Below are positions 57,495-64,000 of a DNA stretch of 64,000 nucleotides, in pieces (the stretch's first letter is position 1; every line of letters begins with the position of its first letter). Source of the DNA: Cercophora sp. LCS_1 (taxonomy: Eukaryota > Ascomycota > Sordariomycetes > Sordariales > Lasiosphaeriaceae); NCBI GenBank assembly GCA_036250225.1, contig JAPZLL010000049.1, positions 208,917-272,916 on the forward strand. The letters are read 5' to 3'. The notes beneath the pieces were generated by a model. That model was not told where the DNA came from. It was given only the letters and a program-made list of their open reading frames with translations, and searched no databases. A program made the translations under genes and the position numbers.

Positions 57495-59389
57495 ATGCCA
57501 CCGGTAGAGAGGAAACGCGCCCCGAAGCGCTTTGCTGAATGGGAGGATAAACCAGTAAAAGGTTCGCTGCTTAAAAAAAAACCCCCCAATTGAAACCATA
57601 ACGAATGAGAGCGCATTTTCCTAACGATCAGACGCAGATTATGACCCCGAAAACGAAGCCCCCAGCGACAACGGCGAAAGCGGGAGCGAAGAATCGGGCG
57701 ATGACCGCGCCGGAACGGAGCATTATGTTTCTGTTGGGTATGTGAACCTGCACTTCGGAATGCATGGTGGTGTTTTGAACAATCGGTTGATTCGAGATCC
57801 GTTGCAGGAAGAGCAAGCTCCGCCAAAAAGAAGCTGTTTCCCTTGGACCCGAATATCGCGGCGCTCGTGTGAGTCGCGCAGCGCTGGATGAGAGTAGCGA
57901 GAGTGAAGACGATGGAGAGGAGGGAAGCGAGGATGGGTCCGACGGGGAGGAATACGACGACCCCGATACAGCTGATCTCGAAGCTGACCATATCGACGAC
58001 GATGCCGAGATCGACAGCGACGAGGCCTTTGGGGAGAGCGATGAGGAAAAGCTGAAGCATTTCAACTTTGTGGGCTCCAAATCGAAGAGGGCAGAGAATG
58101 GGCGGATCAAGAAGAGGCCGACCGCTGCGGATTTCATGTCTCAGTCAGATGAGGAGGGTGGAGAGGAAGATGATGAAGACGACGAGGAGCTATCCGGGGA
58201 TGAAGACGAATCTGAGCTTGAGCGCGAAGGCGCCATGCTTTTTGACGACGAGGCAGAAGAATCGTCTGGTGAGGAAGATGATGACGAAGAGGACGATGAC
58301 GATGACGAGGGAAGTGACGGTATGGAAGACGAAGACGATGAAGACGAGGACGAGGATGACGAAGATGAGAATGAAGACGATGAGGACGGCGACAAGGACA
58401 ACGGAGATGATGAGCACGCTGACCTCAAAAGAATCATGGGCGAAGGGCAAAAAGCCATCGTTGACACCATGTCCCAGAAAGCCAAGGAGGACGCTGCCAA
58501 AGGCGCTGCAATTCGCGTCCAGCGCCGAGCATTCGACTCTATCCTCAATCTCCGCATCCGGTTACAAAAGGCAATGGTAGCGACCAACACCTTCAACATG
58601 GTCGAATCCAGCGAGTCTCCTTCCAAGCCATATCAAGCGGCCGAAGAGGCAGCCGTCAAGCTCTGGAACACTATCGATAGTGTTCGTCACAGCTTCCTCC
58701 CAGAAGGCAAGGCCAAAGCCGGCATGAAGCGGAAACGAATCGAGCTCGACACCAGCAGCCAGGACATTTGGGACAGCATGCAGGAAATAGAAAAAGCCGC
58801 CACGGCCCACCGCCGAAAAGTCCTCGACAAATGGTCCAGTAGGGTGCGCAGCGCCAGCGCCGCCGTCTCAACAAGACGTCTCGTCGACAACGCGAACCAA
58901 ACCCTTCTCGCCGTCCTCGACGATCAAATGGTCGCCTCGGACCGCCTCGTCAAGAAGGCCCGCGCACCCCGCTCTTGTGCGCCCGCTCAGGCGGCCAAGA
59001 AGGTCGAAGAAGACCGTGAAATCTACGACGACGCCGACTTTTACCAGCTCCTCCTCAAGGAGCTCGTTGACCAGCGCAGTCTCGACACCGGCGCGCCAGG
59101 CGAATCCATCCCCACGGTGCGATGGGCGGCCCTCAAGGAAGCCAAGACCAGGAAGCAAGTTGACCGCAAGGCCAGCAAGGGGCGAAAGCTGCGCTTCACG
59201 GTGCATGAGAAGCTACAGAGCTTTATGGCGCCCGAAGACAGGCGGCAATGGGAGGAGCACGCGATCGACCGTTTCTTCGGCACCCTGTTTGGCCAAAAAA
59301 TGGTTCTCAAGGAAGAAGAGAACGTGTCAGACGAGGGAATGGGCGGCACCAATGTAGAAGAGGACGGTCTCCGTCTGTTCCGCAGCTGA
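57495..59389 (+). CDS. BFR2/AATF-like ribosome biogenesis protein
   Basis: Exons 57495-57561, 57638-57737 and 57808-59389 give 582 aa; introns are 76 bp (CTAAC branch point) and 70 bp (GTATGT..CAG). The start MPPVERKRAPKRFAEWED leads, after splicing, to DYDPENEAPSD and then VGKSKLRQKEAVSLGPEYRG, all typical of Bfr2/AATF. Residues ~75-215 are a very long Asp/Glu tract encoded by GA-rich triplets (58150-58420). The C-terminal half contains the AATF/TRAUB regions (RIRLQKAMVATNTFN; DDADFYQLLLKELVDQR; VHEKLQSFMAP). Bfr2 acts in the nucleolus in 18S rRNA processing and the small-subunit processome. Confidence 0.93.
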
Positions 59390-59441
59390 GACTCTACAAC
59401 AACCCACAAGAATTTGAATAAAACATACCCCCTTTTATCTA

Positions 59442-59885
59442 TCAACTTGAATCATGCCCCGTGACTCTCGAACTCCCCATCCCATTCCACACCGCCCCAG
59501 AAAACCCCACAAAACAAAGCGCGTGCACAAGTATATGCAGTCTCGGACCACCCATAACAGTCGCGTGTTTTCCCTGCATCCCGAGCCCATACCGCAGTCT
59601 GGCGTAGGCGCGATATGTCGGAAAGACATGATACAGAGCCATGCCCAAGCTAAAAAGGAGCGAGATGTCGTCCTGGACACTACGGCCGAGGAAATAACCC
59701 GCCAGGAGCAGCGTCGAGTACAGAAGCGCGCCGTACCCGCGCAGGATGAGTTTGATGTCTGGCGTTGCGTGGGGTATTTGGAGGTGGGGGCGGAAGGTGA
59801 AGGTCATGGCTGCTGGGAATTCGACAATGATGTGAAGAAGAAAGGGGAGACGGGCCCAGGTGAGGAGTGTGAGGGGGTTTATCAT
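59442..59885 (-). CDS. Small uncharacterised integral membrane protein
   Basis: Single exon, 147 aa, with about four hydrophobic segments: LTLLTWARLPFLLHIIVEFP, ALLYSTLLLAGYFLG, ISLLFSLGMALYHVFP and LHILVHALCFVGFSGAVW. Short polar loops (YARLRYGLGMQGK) lie between. No family assigned; it resembles small hypothetical membrane proteins common in filamentous ascomycetes. It is convergent with BFR2 with only 52 bp between the two stop codons, so the 3' UTRs must overlap. Confidence 0.65.
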   Translation of the reverse strand: MINPLTLLTWARLPFLLHIIVEFPAAMTFTFRPHLQIPHATPDIKLILRGYGALLYSTLLLAGYFLGRSVQDDISLLFSLGMALYHVFPTYRAYARLRYGLGMQGKHATVMGGPRLHILVHALCFVGFSGAVWNGMGSSRVTGHDSS

Positions 59886-60410
59886 TTTGGGAATGTTTTG
59901 AGGGCCTGGTGTTTATAGACGGGGGTGGCGATGATTCAGGTGGTTGGAGGTGCAGAGGTGAGGTGAGATTTGTTTCAGGGTGGACGCTCCAATGCCGTTT
60001 GACCTTTGGCCAATCCAACATAAACCACTTCGCCATCAGTAACAGACACATACGACCATAGGTGCAGGAAGAATGGTGATCCTGTTTTCTGGGGCTGTTT
60101 GGGTGGGCGTGCGGGGCAGCGAGCCCCGCAAGTTGGTGACAAAATAATCGGCACACTGAATCCAGATGATGCCCCTTCAAGCGGCCCGGACAGGTATTAA
60201 AAATCCCTGTAGGCGTCAGCGAAAAAGCCCAAAGCCTTTTCAATAAAGTTTTAGTCGTTGAAATATTGAGTGATGCATTGGAATCTTGGATTCACTCCTT
60301 TCCAATAGATGAATATCCCTTCGACTTTTCTATATATATTGTTTATTTTATTAAGGACTTGCCCCACTACCCCTTACAATTACTTAATCCTTCCATTACT
60401 AATAAGTAAG
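59886..60410. other. Transition from gene-dense DNA to AT-rich repeat region
   Basis: 525 bp without a gene. From about 60240 the base composition becomes AT-rich (TATATATATTGTTTATTTTATT near 60332), up to the first LTR at 60411. Confidence 0.5.
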
Positions 60411-60516
60411 TGTTAAAACAGGGTGCTGCCCACAGGGTTCGTAGTACGTAACCAGGCAGCTTACAGTGGGTTTACCCACTGTAATACGCAGCGGAAGACT
60501 TGTGCGGAAGCAAAGA

Positions 60517-61032
60517 TGTTACGGCCTGCTCCGGGCACACCGAGGTGAGCCTGGTAAGGACAGATCGTAAGAGCGGACAGGGTCCAATGCTCTAGGTAGG
60601 GTGGATGCAAGGTGACTGAGTGAAGGCTAGTACAACTCTCGAAGGGGTGGTACACTGTCAAGCAGATCGTAGACTCCAAGGTCCCGGACGATGGGTCTCA
60701 CTGAGCGGTGCTCAAGAACAATGTATTGCTAGCGTGAGGATCCAAGAGTCCTCACACGGTTGTGGGTACAACCATCGTTTCTATATACTCGTGCCATTCC
60801 TAGGACCCGGGCTCTTCTGGACCCGGGGCCGGGTCCGTCTGAGGTCGGGTCCAATCTTACTGGCGCTCCGTGGACCCGAGCGTTTATGGACCCGGGGCCG
60901 GGTCCAAGGATCGCCGGGTCCACCCTGATTGGTCCGCCGGGGCTTTGTGGGTCGTTGCACCCCGGGCCCAATGATTGGTGTTCCGTAGCTGGCCCGTGCT
61001 CCCTCCTTGAGGTCATGACCCGGGTCGTGACA
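60517..61032 (+). mobile_element. Solo LTR, family B, nested in family A copy 1
   Basis: 516 bp beginning TGTTACGGCC and ending GGGTCGTGACA (TG..CA ends), flanked by the exact 5-bp duplication AAAGA at 60512-60516 and 61033-61037. The uninterrupted family A copy reads straight through this site, proving insertion. The interior is GC-rich and contains two copies of GGACCCGGGGCCGGGTCC. Confidence 0.88.
60819..60905. repeat. Two palindromic GGACCC/GGGTCC motifs
   Basis: The 18-bp sequence GGACCCGGGGCCGGGTCC occurs at 60819-60836 and again at 60888-60905, with further GGGTCC/GGACCC half-sites between and around. Each copy can fold on itself. Confidence 0.8.
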
Positions 61033-61399
61033 AAAGAGTGACTGAGGGTCAATTGACTGTTGCTTGCTTGAATCAACTATCTACAAAGGAAAGAGAGCCT
61101 ATATTTATAGGCACAGAAGGCCTGGGGGCCTTCTGTTCCAGAGGATTCTGTGGGCCAAACACTGACGTAATACACTGGCAATCTGGAAGATTCGGTGGGC
61201 CACAGAACTTCGTATTCTGTGTGTGGCTTCCATGGTGTGGCAGCCACTGTGGGGCAGGGCTCCACAGGGGGTTCAGGGGCCACAAGTGGGCCTGTGGGCC
61301 CACTGTGGCTTAGTGCCTTGGCACCCCCACCACCACTGCTGCTTTGCAGCAGTGCTGTTAGCCACCAGTTACAGGGCACTGGTAGCTATTAATTCAACA

Positions 61400-61866
61400 T
61401 ATTATTTTAGAAGTCTCCCATTCACAACAATAATAAAATTTGCTGTTTCTCACAGAAAAATACATCCTAGGTTCAAATGGACGGATCTAGGTTGTTATTG
61501 GGATTGACTTTAAATACTGGGAAAAAAAAAGGGAAAAGAAGCTAGGGTTATTGTTTAATAACTAAAATATATTGAGGAAGATGGGAAAGCTGTATTTAAA
61601 ATAGCTGAGACGGAAATAGGTATCTTTTGGCCAGTAGATAATAGTTTGGTTAATGGGAAATAGGTCCTTTGTATTGGGCTCAACGATTTTGGGTATTGAC
61701 ATAATTGCCTCAGAATTGATAATATTCCCGGGGAGATTACTATTTCGTTTTTTCAACTTTACAAAATAATATAAGAAGCTGAGGCTAGAGTGGAGAATAA
61801 AGATTATCTATATAGGGAGATACTATAAGGAAATTATTAAAAGCGGCTAAGAGTTCAGTTACTACT
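61400..61866. pseudogene. AT-rich decayed coding relic, left part
   Basis: AT-rich DNA in which stretches look like protein-coding sequence broken by stops, for example EDGKAVFKIAETEIGIFWPV and further fragments around 61579-61745. No family recognised; probably an old transposon interior. The last five bases (CTACT, 61862-61866) are the target duplication of the next LTR. Confidence 0.4.
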
Positions 61867-62309
61867 TGTTAAAACAGGGTGCTGCCCACAGGATTCGTAG
61901 TACGTAACCAGGCAGCTTACAGTGGGTTTACCCACTGTAATACGCAGCGGAAGACTTGTGCGAAAGCAAAGAGTGACTGAGGGTCTATTGACTGTTGCTT
62001 GCTTGAATCAACTATTTACAAAGGAAAGAAGGCCTATATTTATAGGCACAGAAGGCCTGGGGGCCTTCTGTTCCAGAGGATTCTGTGGGCCAAACACTGA
62101 CGTAATGCACTGGCAATCTGGAAGATTCGGTGGGCCACAGAACCTCGTGTTCTGTAAGTGGGTCCCATGGTGCGGCAGCCACTGTGGGGCTACAAGTGGG
62201 CCTGTGGGCCCACTGTGGCTTAGTGCCTTGGCACCTCCACCACCACTGCTGCAAAGCAGCAGTGCTGTTGGCCACCAGTTACAGGGCACTGGTAGCTATT
62301 AATTCAACA
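61867..62309 (+). mobile_element. Solo LTR, family A, copy 2, intact with target duplication
   Basis: 443 bp, TGTTAAAACAG..AATTCAACA, flanked by CTACT at 61862-61866 and 62310-62314. Compared with copy 1 it lacks the nested family B element and about 22 bp near 62190. Several differences are transitions (G/A, C/T), compatible with RIP, though I did not count them. No gag-pol sequence is next to it, so it is a solo LTR. Confidence 0.9.
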
Positions 62310-62314
62310 CTACT

Positions 62315-62618
62315 ATAGCAACTCACAGAATCAAACGAGGAGCGGTTTAAGGCAACCGAGAAAAAAGTCAAGAAGCAGTTTAACAACCAGGATAGCGATT
62401 ATATCCCAGAGTAGGATTCTATTTTGAGGCAGGTGGCAAAGATAGAGCTTGTAGAACTAATAGACCTTAATATACTTAGATCCGTGGATCCTGGGTTCTG
62501 GGCGCCGTATATAAGTGACCTACGAGATTGTCTCATTTTCCAGAACTCATCATTCTATTTCCTGGACTACAGAGCTGCCGAATTCAGTATACTTTGCACA
62601 TACGACCACGACCCATAA
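62315..62618 (+). pseudogene. Decayed coding relic interrupted by the family A LTR, right part
   Basis: The frame ESNEERFKATEKKVKKQF..SDYIPE is closed by TAG 62412-62414, then continues in the same frame as DSILRQVAKIELVELIDL to TAA 62616-62618. Upstream, removing the LTR and one target copy joins it to VQLLL followed by a TAG. Both TAGs could be former CAG codons. This suggests one old gene or transposon ORF broken by mutation and then by the LTR. Family not recognised. Confidence 0.45.
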
Positions 62619-62861
62619 GAAGACTCGGGATCCTGTTCGCACATAAGTGGGGCCTTGGCCCTCTATTAACCCTAACCCTTTTGATTTACGTTCACGCGCT
62701 ACAGCAAATCAACCCCTCCTCCCAATCGCCCCACAACATCTGTTCCTTCCCCCTTACAATCGCCCTGCAACACACCTGTTCCTTCCATCGCCAACAAGTA
62801 AAGCAAACCTTACTCCTTACAATTGCTCTGGGCACTAACATTCCATCTTCACCATCTTTAC

Positions 62862-62900
62862 CATCTTCACCATCTTCACCATTTTCACCATCTTTACCAT
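62862..62900 (+). repeat. ACCATCTT(T/C)-type microsatellite before the small ORF
   Basis: Imperfect 9-bp repeats of CACCATCTT/TACCATCTT run up to the ATG at 62909, within its presumed 5' leader. Confidence 0.6.
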
Positions 62901-62908
62901 CCGCCCAC

Positions 62909-63220
62909 ATGGCCGACAAGAAAGCAATTACCGCCCAGCTCAATCGGCTGACTCTCTACCCGGCAACACCTCCAGAGACAGTATCTCCCAACTCCCCCAC
63001 ACCGTCTGTGGGCTTACCAGCCTCGAGCGTTGACTCCTCTACACCGTCTGTAGGCTTGCCGGTCTCGGGCGTTAACAAGATTATCGCCGAAATTTACAAT
63101 TGTATCTGTGGCTGGGTCAAGGTCGAAGAGGAGTGGTGGTGTATCAGCCTCAGTTGTGAGGAGTTCAAGGCTTTTGAGGCACGTTTCGAAGCCGAAGGGG
63201 ACTACCGCCGGCCAAAGTAG
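62909..63220 (+). CDS. Small orphan protein in repeat-rich region
   Basis: 103 aa from the ATG at 62909 (CCACATGGCC). An upstream in-frame ATG (62528) would add a low-complexity leader and is not preferred. A Ser/Thr/Pro-rich first half contains an internal duplication (TPSVGLPASSVDS / TPSVGLPVSGVN). The second half is compact with Trp, Cys and Glu (IYNCICGWVKVEEEWWCISL, EEFKAFEARFEAEGDYRRPK) and looks like a real small domain. No family recognised. It sits between LTRs, so it may belong to a multicopy element or be an orphan gene. No signal peptide. Confidence 0.5.
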   Translation: MADKKAITAQLNRLTLYPATPPETVSPNSPTPSVGLPASSVDSSTPSVGLPVSGVNKIIAEIYNCICGWVKVEEEWWCISLSCEEFKAFEARFEAEGDYRRPK

Positions 63221-63416
63221 ATTGCCTATTACCCTTTATTCAACATTACCCTCTATTCAACACAGCATTAACTAACCTCTAATTGGGTACGACTACTTCC
63301 CTCAGCTTGCTAAGTTTGTCCTATGTATGGCGGGCACTATCCACGAAAACGTTATTAGAGGATTCGAAAGCCTAGTCACAAAACAATTAATCGATATATT
63401 GAACTGGTGATGAACA

Positions 63417-63434
63417 ACACACACACACACACAC
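63417..63434. repeat. (AC)n microsatellite
   Basis: About nine AC dinucleotides in a row. Confidence 0.85.
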
Positions 63435-63515
63435 AGAACCCAGCGGTCGGCCTTCCAGGCCGACCTATGGGCAGGCCTTCCTCTGATCGGAGGGAGGCAT
63501 GTGGACGACGATAAC

Positions 63516-63593
63516 AACGTAGGAAGACGACGTAGGGAGACAACGTAGGATATCAACGTAGGAAGACGACGTAGGAAAACAACGTAGGAAAAC
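63516..63593. repeat. Minisatellite, AACGTAGGAARAC-type units
   Basis: About six tandem, imperfect 12-14-bp units sharing ACGTAGG. They lie in non-coding DNA right of the small ORF. Confidence 0.8.
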
Positions 63594-63689
63594 AACAACG
63601 CACCTCGTCACCCCCGGAACTTCGTCATGGTGGTGAGTTGTCCTGTTCAATCTAAATCTGAGGCGCTGGCGCAACACTTATGCCCAGGC

Positions 63690-63710
63690 GTCACGTGCCA
63701 AACACGTGAC
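63690..63710. promoter_or_regulatory. Perfect inverted repeat with two CACGTG E-boxes
   Basis: GTCACGTG (63690-63697) and CACGTGAC (63703-63710) are exact reverse complements around a 5-base loop. Each arm contains CACGTG, the bHLH core site. No gene is clearly served by it. Confidence 0.7.
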
Positions 63711-63902
63711 AGCCTGTTGCTCACCACCGTGACTATGTACAAAAACGGAAAGGCAACCGCAGGCCAGCTCTCCTTAGCCGTCACCCGAAGTCAATATAAC
63801 GAGGTAACAACCAAATTGCAGCCGATTTCGCTCGGGATATATACGTAACAAGAAGCCCCAAGATTGAGAGCGATGGTAGTTCCCATCACCCAGATGGGTC
63901 GT

Positions 63903-64000
63903 TGTCACGACCCAGGTCATGACCTCAAGGAGGGAGCACGGACCAGCTATGGAACACCAATCATTGGGCCCGGGGTGCAACGACCCACAAAGCCCCGGCG
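63903..64000 (-). mobile_element. Family B LTR, reverse orientation, cut by the window end
   Basis: TGTCACGACCC onward is the reverse complement of the 3' end of the nested LTR at 60517-61032, nearly identical over the 98 bases visible. It begins at the element terminus (5' flank GTCGT), and the rest lies beyond the window. Confidence 0.88.

Larger units (their letters stand above)
60411..61399 (+). mobile_element. Solo LTR, family A, copy 1, split by a nested LTR
   Basis: Fragments 60411-60516 and 61038-61399 together form one LTR (5' TGTTAAAACAGGG, 3' AATTCAACA) nearly identical to the copy at 61867. It is interrupted by a different LTR. A TATA-like CTATATTTATAG at 61099-61110 could be the LTR promoter. 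The flanking 5-mers (GTAAG left, TATTA right) do not match, so unlike copy 2 it has no target duplication; recombination between copies or decay could explain this. No internal retrotransposon genes adjoin it. Orientation is arbitrary. Confidence 0.8.

Noticed and set aside
62660..62675. Telomere-like CCCTAACCCT
   Set aside because: Only about two units; no array, so not a telomere. Similar single GGTTAGGG motifs occur near 4688, 6740 and 40260.
63508..63600. Possible CRISPR-like array
   Set aside because: Units are contiguous 12-14-bp minisatellite repeats without spacers, in a eukaryotic genome.
1..64000. tRNA and rRNA genes
   Set aside because: Scanning by eye for B-box-like GGTTCGANNCC on both strands found no candidate that folds plausibly; a covariance search was not possible.

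Overview
The window looks like nuclear DNA of a filamentous ascomycete, probably a Sordariomycete and possibly Sordariales/Chaetomiaceae. This is inferred from protein content and from many 41-153 bp introns with GT..AG ends and CTAAC/CTGAC-type branch points; no species can be named. I recognise no tRNA, rRNA or CRISPR.

Layout. 1-7 kb: an SCY1-type pseudokinase cut by the left edge (-), a branched-chain aminotransferase (+), a complex I ESSS/NDUFB11-like subunit (-) and an IMPACT-type UPF0029 protein (-). 7-10 kb: an OMS1-like mitochondrial methyltransferase and an unrecognised 467-aa protein. 12.5-24.4 kb: a GDS1-like winged-helix protein (-) and the very large CCR4-NOT scaffold NOT1 (-). 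25.9-29.9 kb: a six-exon gene fusing a SesB-type alpha/beta-hydrolase to a CorA-like membrane module. 30.4-43 kb: ETF-ubiquinone oxidoreductase, TATA-binding protein, a saccharopine/sarcosine-oxidase-like flavoenzyme (-) and the U2 snRNP-associated protein SR140. 45-50 kb: a copper-fist transcription factor, an SCI1/Hel117-like basic protein and the lysine methyltransferase EFM7. 50-54 kb: two divergent genes for four-TM (MARVEL-like) proteins whose matching intron positions mark them as paralogues. 54.4-59.9 kb: SPF30, the Fe-S assembly factor IND1 (-), BFR2 and a small membrane protein (-).

60.2-64 kb differs in character: AT-rich, with decayed coding relics, two solo LTRs of one family, a third LTR of another family nested in one of them (two of these insertions have exact 5-bp target duplications), a reverse copy of the nested family running off the right edge, micro/minisatellites and one small orphan ORF.

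Most genes are single housekeeping genes and no biosynthetic cluster is visible. Functional threads: mitochondrial respiration (ESSS subunit, IND1, ETF-QO, OMS1), RNA metabolism (NOT1, SR140, SPF30, BFR2, TBP) and EF1A modification (EFM7). The most unusual gene is the hydrolase-CorA fusion, which joins a domain typical of fungal NLR effectors directly to a membrane anchor.
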